Source: Nostoc sp. FACHB-973 (GTDB lineage Bacteria; Cyanobacteriota; Cyanobacteriia; Cyanobacteriales; Nostocaceae). Taken from it: DNA of 53,716 nt. The number at the start of each line of letters is the position of its first letter. Within the stretch, counting starts at the first letter, position 1. This document shows, in pieces, positions 17,665 through 25,920 of the stretch. Where the stretch lies: positions 1 through 53,716 of the forward strand of contig NZ_JACJSJ010000054.1 in the NCBI RefSeq assembly GCF_014698115.1, given 5' to 3'. The position numbers and the translations under genes are program-made. The notes under the pieces are model-generated. The model saw only the letters and a list, made by a program, of their open reading frames with translations. It had not been told where the DNA came from and ran no database searches.

Positions 17665-17702
17665 AAATTTCTGTACCTCATGTAATGGGTATTCAGATTT
17701 GC

Positions 17703-17753
17703 AACTTAGAAACATCACGCCAAATCATAGATTTGGTGTGATGTTTCTAAGTT
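17703..17753 (-). terminator. 51-bp hairpin downstream of rubrerythrin
   Basis: Two 24-nt arms with one mismatch enclose a 3-nt loop (ATA). Arm core AACTTAGAAACATCACGCC. It lies 77 nt past the rubrerythrin stop. No U-tract follows on the minus strand, so it may be an mRNA stabiliser or a palindromic element instead. Confidence 0.5.
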
Positions 17754-17829
17754 TATTCAGACGCCAGTTAGACTCCAATTTCCGACTTAATTCTGACTCC
17801 TGAATTCTTACCTGTGATTTATTGTCCTC

Positions 17830-18543
17830 TTAAGCTGCAACTTTTTCCTCAAATGGTTTAAAAGTTTTTTTGCTAGCACCACAAATCGGACATTTCCAAT
17901 CATCAGGAATTTCTTCAAAAGGTGTACCAGGTGCAATTCCCGAATCAGGATCGCCAGCCACAGGATCGTAAATCATACTGCATTGTCTACAAATCCATTT
18001 ACGAGTTTGAGGATCTTCATCTACAACTTTATTTGCTGCTTGTCCTCCGTTTAATACTTCTAACGCTTCAGCATAGCGATCGGCGTGATAATTTTCGATA
18101 AATTTTAACAAGCCGAAACGGTGTGCAGCTTCCCGAAATGTGTCTGCATGAACGGTGGATTCTTTAGCTTGTTTGAGAAATTCTTCAGCAGCAAGATTAT
18201 CGCGCTCGCGTTGAGCATCTGCGGCAAACTCCGGATACATTGTGGTATATTCATAAGTCTCTCCTTCAATTGCTAATGATAAGCAACGAGACACAATTTC
18301 CCGCTTTTGTTCATCAGTTAAAGCTGCTGGATCTTCTACCACAAGTTCTGGATGCAGTAACTTAAAATGTGCAAAAGCATGTTCAGTTTCTTGTTCTGCT
18401 GTCTCTTTAAAAAGTTTTGCCAAGTCTGTAAATCCCAGTTTACGCGCTACCTCTGCAAAAAACAGATACTTACGATTTGCCATTGACTCACCACCGAAGG
18501 CAGCTTCTAAGTTTTGAAGAGTAGTAAAGTTGGATAAATCCAT
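17830..18543 (-). CDS. rbr: Rubrerythrin
   Basis: 237 aa. Residues about 1-165 are a ferritin-like four-helix bundle with diiron-ligand motifs (FGGESMANRKY, ETAEQETEHAFAH, EGETYEY, KESTVHADTF). Residues about 190-232 are a rubredoxin domain with two CXXC-type knuckles, WICRQCSMIYDP and WKCPICG. Rubrerythrins reduce hydrogen peroxide in the cytoplasm, passing electrons from the rubredoxin iron to the diiron site. In heterocystous cyanobacteria rubrerythrin helps protect nitrogenase from peroxide, which fits an organism carrying nif-like genes. The start MDLSNFTTLQNL is the family's usual N-terminus. Single-gene unit followed by a long hairpin. Confidence 0.93.
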   Translation of the reverse strand: MDLSNFTTLQNLEAAFGGESMANRKYLFFAEVARKLGFTDLAKLFKETAEQETEHAFAHFKLLHPELVVEDPAALTDEQKREIVSRCLSLAIEGETYEYTTMYPEFAADAQRERDNLAAEEFLKQAKESTVHADTFREAAHRFGLLKFIENYHADRYAEALEVLNGGQAANKVVDEDPQTRKWICRQCSMIYDPVAGDPDSGIAPGTPFEEIPDDWKCPICGASKKTFKPFEEKVAA

Positions 18544-18664
18544 AATTTTGGGACGCCTATGAAGTGATGTTTAGTACGAAAACAGAAATTATACAACCAA
18601 AGAAATGAGCCGCTATTTGTATAAATTAGAAACGTTTTATACAAAATTTTGCAGCCCAGATTTA

Positions 18665-18691
18665 GTAGGGGCACAGCATTGCTGTGCCCCC
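18665..18691. repeat. Palindromic dispersed repeat (GTAGGGGCACAGCATTGC type)
   Basis: GGGGCACAGCATTGCTGTGCCCC forms the core; it lies upstream of rubrerythrin on its promoter side. A GAATTCT heptamer run follows at about 18745-18764, next to the stop of the flavin oxidoreductase. Confidence 0.75.
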
Positions 18692-18768
18692 ACCTGGACA
18701 ATTATAAAACCGAAAAGTTTTGCAGCTGAGAAATTATCAACAAAGAATTCTGAATTCTGAATTCCTCT

Positions 18769-19863
18769 TCAAGTGGTTTGAAGTTCTAAAAACGGGTAAT
18801 CAGTGTATCCTGTGGCGTCAGGCGCATAAAATGTCTTGGAATCTGGGGTGTTCAACTGTGCATTAAGTTGTAAGCGTTTTGGTAAGTCAGGATTAGCAAG
18901 ATATGACTTGCCAAAAGAAACTAAATCTGCATTGTTGTTAGCTAAGATGTTATCTCCTTTAAGGCGATCGTAGCCACCATTTGTAATTAAAGTACCTTGG
19001 AAAATTTCGCGGAAATAAGGTGTTACGGGGTTCATGACTTCGCGGCTTGCTAAATCGACTTCGTTGGGTTCCATGAGGTGGAGATATGCTAACCCAAAAC
19101 GGTTGATAGCGTTGATAGCATAACTAAATGTCTCTTGAGAATTAGAGTCATGCATTCCGTAAAAAGTGTTACTTGGTGAAAGCTTGATCCCAACACGGTT
19201 TCCATCCCAGACACTAGCCACTGCTTCCACAACTTCCAACAAAAATCGGCTGCGCTTTTCTATTGAACCGCCATATTCATCTGTGCGCTGGTTAGAGCCA
19301 TCTTGAAGGAATTGATCGATTAAATAGCCAAATGCACCGTGAAGTTCAATACCATCAAACCCAGCAGCTAAAGCATTTTTAGCACCTTGGCGGAATTGTT
19401 CGACTATTTCGGGAATTTCCTCGGTTTCTAAAGCACGGGGAGTTTCCAACGATACTTTTCCTATGGGAGTGTGGAGCGATCCAACTCCAGCGATCGCACT
19501 TGGAGCAACTGGCAATTCTCCACCAAGTAAAGCTGGGTGAGAAACCCTCCCAGAATGCCAAAGTTGCAGAAAAATTCTACCACCTTGTTCATGCACTGCA
19601 TCAGTTGTCAACTGCCATCCCGTCACCTGTTCATCCGAGTAAATTCCCGGACAGTTTATGTATCCCAGACTCAAAGGTGACACCATCGTGCATTCAGTAA
19701 CAATTAGCCCTGCACTGGCGCGTTGGGCGTAGTAAGTTGCCATCAGCGAGTTAGGAATATTATCAATTGCCCGCAAACGGGTCATCGGCGCCATTACAAT
19801 CCTGTTCGGCAGAGTATAAGGGCCAAGCTGAACTGGTGTGAAAAGATTGATATTGGAATTCAT
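18769..19863 (-). CDS. Old Yellow Enzyme family alkene reductase
   Basis: 364 aa FMN-dependent TIM barrel. Motifs: NRIVMAPMTRLRA near the N-terminus, LQLWHSGRVSHP, FDGIELHGAFGYLIDQFL, SNQRTDEYGGSIEKRSRF, and a C-terminal phosphate-binding region LVSFGKSYLANPDL. These enzymes use NAD(P)H to reduce activated C=C bonds or nitro compounds and are cytoplasmic. In the canonical active site the substrate is held by His plus Asn or His (HxxN or HxxH); here the second residue is Phe (HGAF), which may alter substrate choice. The start MNSNINLFTPVQLGPY is typical. Downstream is rubrerythrin; upstream, on the same strand, is the HlyD-like gene, separated by repeats. Confidence 0.9.
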   Translation of the reverse strand: MNSNINLFTPVQLGPYTLPNRIVMAPMTRLRAIDNIPNSLMATYYAQRASAGLIVTECTMVSPLSLGYINCPGIYSDEQVTGWQLTTDAVHEQGGRIFLQLWHSGRVSHPALLGGELPVAPSAIAGVGSLHTPIGKVSLETPRALETEEIPEIVEQFRQGAKNALAAGFDGIELHGAFGYLIDQFLQDGSNQRTDEYGGSIEKRSRFLLEVVEAVASVWDGNRVGIKLSPSNTFYGMHDSNSQETFSYAINAINRFGLAYLHLMEPNEVDLASREVMNPVTPYFREIFQGTLITNGGYDRLKGDNILANNNADLVSFGKSYLANPDLPKRLQLNAQLNTPDSKTFYAPDATGYTDYPFLELQTT

Positions 19864-19897
19864 ATTTCCGTTGGTAGATTAAGCAGCCTATTGAGTA

Positions 19898-20028
19898 TGG
19901 GGCATGGGGCATTGGGCATGGGGCATGGGGCATGGGGCATGAGGCATTGGGTGGGAAGCTTTTTTCTAATCTCCCCACACTCCCTCATCTCCCTCATCTC
20001 CCCCATCTCCCCACTCCCAACTCCCTTC
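19898..20028. repeat. GGGCAT(G/T) and CTCCCTCAT tandem repeats
   Basis: 19898-19952 is a run of GGGCATG/GGGCATT heptamers; 19971-20028 is made of TCTCCC/CTCCCTCAT units. They fill the gap between the HlyD-like gene and the flavin oxidoreductase. Confidence 0.75.
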
Positions 20029-20030
20029 TC

Positions 20031-21344
20031 CTAAAATTCTGGAGCGATCGCTACACCATCTGTAAGATTAAGCAGTCCTGAGATAATAATTTTATCTTCT
20101 GGCTGTAATCCTTCGATCACTTGATAATTATTACCTCTAATCTGACCTAGTTTTACTCGCTTTTGCCGAGCTACTTGTTGAGACACGCCTTGGGGAGATT
20201 TTTCGGTTTCAACTACATACACAAAAGTTTGCCCACCTACGCGAGTCACCGCTGCTGTCGGAATTAAAATTCCAGGGCGCTCATTCCAGATGACTCTAGC
20301 CCTGGCCAATTGATTTGCACGTACCTGACCATTAGAGTTATTAAAGAGTGCTTTAATCAGTATCCCTTGTGTTTCATTACTAGTATTCGGTGCAATGAAA
20401 AATACTCTAGTTCTACCTAACTTCTGACCTTGTGTGTTCATAATCTCCACTGGCATTCCCTCACGCAATAGAGATTTTCGCTGTGGAGGCACGGAAATTT
20501 TAACTTCTAAAGGTCGATTTTGCATCAAGGTAACTAACGGTGTGGAAGTATTAACCAAATCACCCGCTTTCACCGAAATTTCGCCAACTGTACCACCAAA
20601 GGGAGCGGTAATTTTATCGTACTGGAGTTGTTGTTGTTTCGGATTTACATTAGTTTGCTGTAAGGATTTTTCAGCTTCTAAAATGGTGGCTCGTTGGGCT
20701 TGAATCTTAGAATCAATTGCATTTAGACTAGTTTTGGCGGCGGCGAGCCTGTTAGCGTACTGACTGCTAGCCTGTCGAGATACTGCTCCTTGTTGAGCTA
20801 AGCTAAAATATTTTTCGTATTCCTGTTCGCTGAGTTGCACATTAGCAACGTAAGATGGCCGTTCTGCTTCCAAAGATTTGAGTGTAGCGCGGGCATTTTC
20901 TAGTTGGATTAAAAATGCTTGAGGCACAGCATTAATTCCATTAACCCCTGCTTGTTGCCGTCTGGAGTCTACTTGGATAATTGCTGCTCCTTGTGCTACT
21001 AAATCTCCAGGTTTGACAAATATCTGAGTGACTTGACCTTGAATCGCTGGCTTGAGGTTAACTGAGCGCTCAGATTCCAGAGTAGCAATAAAATCTGAAC
21101 TTTCCTCAATGATGCCGCTTTGGACTGTGGATATTTTGACTCTTACCCCTTGAGATTGAACATTAGCAGTTGAAGTTGCTGAATTTTGTGGAGTCAGCAA
21201 ACGCCAAACTATAGTTACTCCGCCTCCTAACAATAGTAGTGCAGCTAAAAATAACCAAAGCCACCGCCGTTTTTTTGGAGGTGGCTCAAATGAAGTTTGT
21301 GAAGAATTTTCTCCAAAATCAGTTTGAGGCTCTGGGGATGTCAT
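20031..21344 (-). CDS. HlyD/RND periplasmic adaptor (membrane fusion protein)
   Basis: 437 aa. A Pro-rich cytoplasmic N-terminus (PEPQTDFGENSSQ, PPPKKRR) is followed by one membrane helix (about residues 28-48, WLWLFLAALLLLGGG). Then comes the adaptor fold: a first lipoyl half (QGQVTQIFVKPGDLVAQGA), a long alpha-helical hairpin, a second lipoyl half (FGGTVGEISVKAGDLV), a beta-barrel and a membrane-proximal domain. Such proteins join an inner-membrane RND or ABC pump to an outer-membrane channel. No pump or TolC gene is adjacent, so its partner must be elsewhere. The plus-strand flank downstream is repeat DNA. The family is firm; the cargo is unknown. Confidence 0.9.
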   Translation of the reverse strand: MTSPEPQTDFGENSSQTSFEPPPKKRRWLWLFLAALLLLGGGVTIVWRLLTPQNSATSTANVQSQGVRVKISTVQSGIIEESSDFIATLESERSVNLKPAIQGQVTQIFVKPGDLVAQGAAIIQVDSRRQQAGVNGINAVPQAFLIQLENARATLKSLEAERPSYVANVQLSEQEYEKYFSLAQQGAVSRQASSQYANRLAAAKTSLNAIDSKIQAQRATILEAEKSLQQTNVNPKQQQLQYDKITAPFGGTVGEISVKAGDLVNTSTPLVTLMQNRPLEVKISVPPQRKSLLREGMPVEIMNTQGQKLGRTRVFFIAPNTSNETQGILIKALFNNSNGQVRANQLARARVIWNERPGILIPTAAVTRVGGQTFVYVVETEKSPQGVSQQVARQKRVKLGQIRGNNYQVIEGLQPEDKIIISGLLNLTDGVAIAPEF

Positions 21345-21604
21345 GGCTGATAAGGAATTTAATGAACAATTGAACTAAAACTCAATCAAGATTTTATCTG
21401 TTGAGATTGAAATTCCTGATTTGGCATGAGCTATTGTGGCAAATTATATGTTTGCCCATTTAAATATACTGTTTTGATAATTTCATCTAAATCTACCTAA
21501 AGGTGAATGATATCTTTTGAAAAATGGTTTAGGGAAAGGGGAGTGGGGAGTGGGGAGTGGGGAGTGGGGAGATGATGGAGATGAGGGAGATGAGGGAGTG
21601 GGGA

Positions 21605-21761
21605 AATATTTAGGACTAGCCTTTCAAGGTGACCAACGAACATACGTTGTTTTAGTGCTAGCATCTTGAATCATCCGCTCACATTTTGGGCTTTTTGAAG
21701 ATTGAAATAAGCAATCTTCGTTCCAAATTTCAACACCTTGAAAGGGCTAATATTTAGGACT
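21605..21761. mobile_element. 131-bp MITE-like element flanked by a 13-bp direct repeat
   Basis: The core 21618-21748 has inverted ends AGCCTTTCAAGGTG and CACCTTGAAAGGGCT. It is flanked on both sides by AATATTTAGGACT (21605-21617 and 21749-21761), which looks like a target duplication. There is no ORF inside. The same end (AAGCCCTTTCAAGGT) appears at 41459. Confidence 0.6.
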
Positions 21762-21946
21762 TACGCATTGACACGAAATACAAAATATGTTTTTTTTTGA
21801 AAAACTAGACCTGTCGTAGGGGCACAGCAGTGCTGTGCCCTCCATAGCGCGGGTTTATGTACCATCAAAGAATAATTAATCAAAGCCTGAAACGACATAT
21901 TTTCCTGAATGCATACCATAATTAATTTGTACAGTGCGTAAGTCCT
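21756..21946. mobile_element. 191-bp element with GGACTTACGCA ends
   Basis: Left end AGGACTTACGCATTGACA and right end TGTACAGTGCGTAAGTCCT are inverted copies. It contains a palindromic repeat (21816-21841). Its right half, read as the reverse complement, recurs at 31117-31222, so it is dispersed. The first element appears to have inserted at or next to its left end. Confidence 0.6.
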
Positions 21947-21971
21947 GATATTGACCAATGACTAATGACTA

Positions 21972-22979
21972 TTAACTTTTAATTTTTCCTTTTTCCTTTT
22001 TTGTTGAATGTTGATCTGAATTATTTAACATTGAGGATAACAAAATTTGTTCAAAGGCTTTGGAAAGAGCAGTTTGGAAACGCTGACGATGCTTGAGTTT
22101 GAAAAAAGGTCGAACTATTTCTACGTAGGCGTAGTCCCCCGTAGGCATCGCAGTCTCTTGTTCTCTATTATCAATAACTCGAATTGGGCGTAGAGTTCCA
22201 AGCTGGATTTCTTTTTTTACCATCAACTCAGAAATTCCAGTTGCACCGACGCCGTTTTCAATGGCTGCTTTTGCCATCTCACCACTAGTGAACACTAAAA
22301 TTACATTCAATTCAGTGAGATTGATTCCCCAATTTTGCAAGGCTTCCTCAAATCTTTGCTGGGTTCCAGATTCCGGCACCCGCATCACCCAAGGAGTTTG
22401 AGTCAGTTGGCTTAACTCAATTTCTCCTTGCTCAAACCAAGGATGTTTTTCACCTACGACAATTTGCAAGCGATCGCTCCCCACGATTTCGTACTGTAGA
22501 GTGTTTTGCAGCGCTGGTTTCACATCTCCTTCCACTAAACCCAAATCAAATTGTCCCATTGCTGTTCCTACACAAATCGTTTCGGCGTTGGCGAGGGTAC
22601 AGTCAATTTGGATACCAGGATATTGGCTCTTAAAGTCACTAATCTTGCTTGGTAGCCAATAATTACCGATTGTCAGACTTGCCCCTAATTTCAATTCACC
22701 CCGTTGGAGATTATTCAATTCCCGCAATCCCCTTTCAGTCAAGTAGACTTGATCGAGAATTTTCTGCGCCTCCACTTGCAGTAACTTACCAGCCTCAGCA
22801 ATCTCAATATGACGACCAATTCGATGAAATAATTTAACTCCGTATTCTTGTTCTAAGTTCTGGATCGCTGCACTGACGGCAGGTTGTGTAATATAAAGTT
22901 CTTCTGCTGCCCGAGTAAAGTGTAAGTGTTGCGCTACAGCCAGAAAGATTTTTAGCTGCTCAAGCGTCATTCCTGCCAT
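21972..22979 (-). CDS. LysR-family transcriptional regulator
   Basis: 335 aa. Residues 1-65 are the winged helix-turn-helix (LEQLKIFLAVAQHLHFTRAA, then TQPAVSAAIQNLEQEYGVKLF). Residues about 90-310 are the two-lobed effector-binding domain, closest in style to the CbbR/CysB-like regulators of cyanobacteria. The start may be the first Met (22979) or the Met four codons later (MTLEQLKIF). It is divergent from the CadD-like gene, which it may control; the gap contains a 9-bp inverted repeat suitable for a LysR operator. Oddly, the segment about residues 276-287 (TAMPTGDYAYVE) is encoded by a dispersed intergenic repeat and looks like an in-frame insertion just before the conserved EIVRPFFKLKHRQRF. 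Confidence 0.9.
   Translation of the reverse strand: MAGMTLEQLKIFLAVAQHLHFTRAAEELYITQPAVSAAIQNLEQEYGVKLFHRIGRHIEIAEAGKLLQVEAQKILDQVYLTERGLRELNNLQRGELKLGASLTIGNYWLPSKISDFKSQYPGIQIDCTLANAETICVGTAMGQFDLGLVEGDVKPALQNTLQYEIVGSDRLQIVVGEKHPWFEQGEIELSQLTQTPWVMRVPESGTQQRFEEALQNWGINLTELNVILVFTSGEMAKAAIENGVGATGISELMVKKEIQLGTLRPIRVIDNREQETAMPTGDYAYVEIVRPFFKLKHRQRFQTALSKAFEQILLSSMLNNSDQHSTKKEKGKIKS
22117..22160. repeat. Dispersed repeat inserted in frame in the LysR gene
   Basis: The sequence TACGTAGGCGTAGTCCCCCG followed by TAGGCATCGCAGTCTC matches a repeat common in Nostoc intergenic DNA (as I know it, complement GCGATGCCTACGG...GCTACGCC). Here it is translated as TAMPTGDYAYV. Confidence 0.55.
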
Positions 22980-23001
22980 TGGTGGTGTCCCTAAAACTTG
23001 G

Positions 23002-23039
23002 TGTCAAAATTTTAATCACTTCCATTTATCATTTTGACA
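23002..23039. promoter_or_regulatory. Candidate LysR operator between divergent genes
   Basis: TGTCAAAAT at 23002-23010 is perfectly inverted as ATTTTGACA at 23031-23039, 20 nt apart, 23 nt upstream of the LysR start and about 175 nt upstream of the CadD-like start. Position and symmetry suit autoregulation plus control of the divergent gene. Confidence 0.45.
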
Positions 23040-23104
23040 AAAAAAAGCATTTGATTCTATCGTTTAGTTTGTCTAAAGTATAAATCACAGCTTTCTACGT
23101 AGTT

Positions 23105-23198
23105 ATTTGTCATTTGTCATTTGTCATTGGTCATTTGTAAATAAACTGATGCCCCATGCCCAATGCCTAATGCCTAATGCCCAATTACCAAGCATCAA
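23105..23198. repeat. TTGTCAT and GCCTAAT heptamer repeats
   Basis: ATTTGTC units at 23105-23137, then GCCCAAT/GCCTAAT units at about 23153-23187, between the putative operator and the CadD-like start. TTGTCAT also recurs at 25638-25667 and 29789-29806. Confidence 0.75.
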
Positions 23199-23215
23199 AA
23201 TAAGGACTTCGATAA

Positions 23216-23926
23216 ATGAGCGGTTTAGTCACTGCAATTACCACAGGAATTACGGCATTCAGTGCCACGAATATTGACGATATTGTGATTTTGACGTTGC
23301 TTTTTTCACAAGTAAATAAAACATTCCGTAGTCGTCACATTATTGCTGGCCAGTATCTCGGTTTTGCTGCACTGATCGCTGCTAGCCTTCCAGGTTTTTT
23401 TGGTGGACTCATTATACCGCAGGACTGGATTAGGTTACTTGGTTTAATGCCAATAATTATTGGTATGAGTAGTTTGCTAAAACGCGAAGAGGATTCATCA
23501 GACGAAGTTACAGAAGAAACTGAGCCTTCTTGTCCCTCTGTAATTCGCAGTTTTCTATCTCCGCAAACATGTAATGTAGCTGCCATCGCCTTTGCTAATG
23601 GTAGTGATAATATCAGCGTTTACGTACCTTTATTTGCCAACTCGGAATTAGAAAGTCTGTTGCTGATTTTAGGCGTATTCTTTTCTCTGGTGGGTGTCTG
23701 GTGTTATGCCGCTTATAAGTTAACCTACTTACCTGCGATCGCTCAATTTTTAACTGATAACGGCAACACTTTTGTACCTTGTATTTTAGTTGGCTTGGGT
23801 GTGTTTATTGTCTCAGAAAATGTTACTTGGACTCTGTTGTCTGTAGTTTCTAGTTATCTATTTTCCTTCCTTTTGAGTCTCAAAAATCAGCAATCGAGCG
23901 AACAACAAGAAAAATTAAGTATTTGA
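23216..23926 (+). CDS. CadD-like cadmium resistance transporter family protein
   Basis: 236 aa, five or six membrane helices. The N-terminal GITAFSATNIDDIVILTLLF contains the conserved acidic NIDD motif of the CadD/LysE-like superfamily, repeated in the second half as AFANGSDNISVYVPLF. The hydrophilic stretch at about 85-105 (KREEDSSDEVTEETEPS) is a cytoplasmic loop. CadD proteins export or sequester cadmium and related cations; the cyanobacterial members are not well characterised. ATG 23216 has AAGGA about 12 nt upstream. It is divergent from the LysR gene, a plausible regulator. Confidence 0.85.
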   Translation: MSGLVTAITTGITAFSATNIDDIVILTLLFSQVNKTFRSRHIIAGQYLGFAALIAASLPGFFGGLIIPQDWIRLLGLMPIIIGMSSLLKREEDSSDEVTEETEPSCPSVIRSFLSPQTCNVAAIAFANGSDNISVYVPLFANSELESLLLILGVFFSLVGVWCYAAYKLTYLPAIAQFLTDNGNTFVPCILVGLGVFIVSENVTWTLLSVVSSYLFSFLLSLKNQQSSEQQEKLSI

Positions 23927-24117
23927 AAAACAATACTGTTCAGTTAAGCAATTTTTCCCTTATCTTTTTTCTCTCTCCGCGTCCTCTGCGGTTAAAGAAT
24001 ACTAGCCTTAACTGAACCGTCTTGCTCTCAAAAAGTGGTGTAATAATTCATAATTCTGAGTTTTAACAATAAATTACCTACTGAAAAACCTCAAAGTTTA
24101 TCGACAGGAGTTAAATC

Positions 24118-24774
24118 ATGAAAATCTGGAAATCTCTGCTAATTGTCTTGATGATTTTTGTTAATCTAGCCTTTGCTCAACCTTCTTTTGCTGATAGACC
24201 AAAATTTAGCAAAAATCCTGATTATATCGAGGTCACCAAAGCACTTAAGCAACTTACTCAGGCAAAAAAAGACCGAAGTGAACTTGCAGGTGTCACACCA
24301 GAAGAAATTCAAAAGAAAATCGATGAGTTAACATTCCAAAAATATGCTTTGGAGACGGGAATTAACTGGGGTCAATGCGAGAACCAAACAGGTAATACCA
24401 TTGCAGTATACGGCAAAACACCAAATGAGGAAGAGGAAGAAGATGCTGTATACGACAATGGTCTGTATTTTCTAGCTGATGGTCAGTCAACTCAAAATAA
24501 TTGGGATTGTGATGGATTCTATTTGCCAAATGATGCTAAACTCGCAGCCTTAACCCCAGATGGGCAAATTCAAGAATTTACAGAACCAGTAGCTATTAAA
24601 ATACCTGATGGCAGTAAGTTGACGATTAAAACCAATCCAGATAATGCTGCAATTGAAATCAACATTCCTAATGCTCAAATTGTCAAAGCCAATGAAGTGA
24701 ACTGGTTTATCCCCAATGTATCACAGGCTTTAATAAATACACGGGTTCCCAATGCGCCTATTGAGAAGTCTTAA
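24118..24774 (+). CDS. Secreted hypothetical protein
   Basis: 218 aa. A clear signal peptide (MKIWKSLLIVLMIFVNLAFA, cleavage near AFAQPSFA) directs it to the periplasm or outside. After it comes a short Lys/Glu-rich helical part (about 30-75), then a beta-rich region with two cysteines (GQCENQTGN and WDCDGFYL) and an acidic run EEEEED. I recognise no domain. The AGGAG site 9 nt before ATG 24118 supports the start. A terminator-like hairpin follows at 24858. It is on the same strand as the CadD-like gene but 190 bp away, so operon membership is unclear. Confidence 0.75.
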   Translation: MKIWKSLLIVLMIFVNLAFAQPSFADRPKFSKNPDYIEVTKALKQLTQAKKDRSELAGVTPEEIQKKIDELTFQKYALETGINWGQCENQTGNTIAVYGKTPNEEEEEDAVYDNGLYFLADGQSTQNNWDCDGFYLPNDAKLAALTPDGQIQEFTEPVAIKIPDGSKLTIKTNPDNAAIEINIPNAQIVKANEVNWFIPNVSQALINTRVPNAPIEKS

Positions 24775-24857
24775 ATCGGTGAATAGTAGACAGTTACCAG
24801 TGAACACTAGTTACTGAAATCTGTTTCTCAACGATATGTTTTCACATTTAACAGGGT

Positions 24858-24929
24858 AACAGCCAAAATCAGAGACGAAACAGGACAAGAACTGGTGAAA
24901 AATCTCTCTGCTGCTGGCTGTTTTCTTTT
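24858..24929 (+). terminator. Hairpin plus T-tract after the secreted hypothetical
   Basis: AACAGCCA (24858) pairs with TGGCTGTT (24915-24922), and CAGAGA with TCTCTG inside it after a small internal loop; TTTTCTTTT follows directly. Confidence 0.5.
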
Positions 24930-25044
24930 GAGTAATTACTGCTTACCGTTGGCTAAAACCCTGATTTTGATCTTGCCATCGCTCCCCACTCCAGACTTCT
25001 TGAAAATAGTACAAAATTTCAGTTAAAATAAACTTGGCAAAAAA

Positions 25045-25602
25045 ATGTACAATCACAATAAATATATTTCACTAAAGCAATTAGCGCGTTGGATGCAAAT
25101 AATCTGGAAGGAAATTTGCTATTACTTTCGCGTTTTTTGGAGAGGAGCCTCTTTCGGAATAAAGGTATTATTGATGCAGTTAAAATCGAAACCCACAGAA
25201 GAAGTTAAAGATCAAAAAAAAGCAGGACGATTAAATCCATCTCGGATACGAGACCACTTAGCAAATGAGCGTACATACCTGGCTTGGATGCGGACAGGGA
25301 TTGCTCTTTTGGGCTTTGGTGTGGTCATCGTGCGTCTGCGTGCTTTCCAAATACCTTTGGTGCCCCGTCCTGGTCACGGCTGGAAGTTAGGCTTAGTTTT
25401 CTCGCTGGTGGGTTTAATTACCGTGTGGCTGTCAACGGGACACTATTTTGCTGTGCGCCGTGATATCGAAGAAGATACTTATGAACCAACAGACCGATGG
25501 GTGCTGCTGTTTAGTTTGGCTGTAATGATTCTCGGTGCTGGAGTCATCTATTTTGTTTTTACAACATCTTTAGATACAACGAGTCCAATTATTGCTGAGT
25601 AA
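25045..25602 (+). CDS. DUF202 (YidH-like) membrane protein
   Basis: 185 aa. The DUF202 core starts at about residue 68 with RIRDHLANERTYLAWMRTGI, the family's signature, followed by three membrane helices (about 83-100, 112-132 and 152-172). Function of the family is unknown. The N-terminal 65 residues are basic and amphipathic and not part of the usual domain; internal Mets at 25093 and 25174 could be the real starts. No clear ribosome-binding site distinguishes them. It stands alone on this strand, with repeat-rich DNA after it. Confidence 0.8.
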   Translation: MYNHNKYISLKQLARWMQIIWKEICYYFRVFWRGASFGIKVLLMQLKSKPTEEVKDQKKAGRLNPSRIRDHLANERTYLAWMRTGIALLGFGVVIVRLRAFQIPLVPRPGHGWKLGLVFSLVGLITVWLSTGHYFAVRRDIEEDTYEPTDRWVLLFSLAVMILGAGVIYFVFTTSLDTTSPIIAE

Positions 25603-25920
25603 GTAGGGCGATACAAATAAAGCTAACTGGCTTTTATTGTCATTTGTCATTTGTCATTAGTCATTTGTAAGGGTTTCAGGTGTATTCTTGCCTACTTATA
25701 CCAATTCAATTAATGATTCGTATGCTTGGGTAAAGACGCGATGAATCGCGTCTCTACAGATGGTCTATTTTTCACATTGTTTTTTCCAATTGGTTCGCGA
25801 TTTTGATTTGAATGAGGTACACGGTAGGGTAGCACAGCTGTGCTACCCTACGAATTGTCTGTACTCCATGCAATTGCAAACCGTTATATCACTTAATGGT
25901 ATTGTGAAGTGTTCGTTAGT
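25603..25920. other. 318-bp repeat-bearing intergenic region
   Basis: No gene. TTGTCAT heptamers at 25638-25667, a palindrome at 25730-25757 (GTAAAGACGCGAT / ATCGCGTCTCTAC) and another at 25824-25851 (GTAGGGTAGCACAGC / GCTGTGCTACCCTAC). The latter lies between GAGGTACA and TGTACTCC outer ends. Confidence 0.65.

Larger units (their letters stand above)
17453..17829. other. 377-bp repeat-rich intergenic region
   Basis: No gene seen. It holds GAATTCA heptamers at 17474-17506, a palindromic repeat at 17637-17664 flanked by TGAGGCACA and TGTACCTCA, and a long hairpin at 17703-17753. Confidence 0.6.
21345..21971. other. 627-bp intergenic region filled with repeats and nested elements
   Basis: From the HlyD start outward: about 190 bp of unremarkable DNA, a GGGGAGT/GATGAGGGA repeat block (about 21539-21602), an element at 21605-21761 and a second at 21756-21946. 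No gene is supported. Confidence 0.6.

Noticed and set aside
25045..25173. Separate small gene before the DUF202 core
   Set aside because: It is in frame with the DUF202 domain with no stop between; treated as a possible N-terminal extension.
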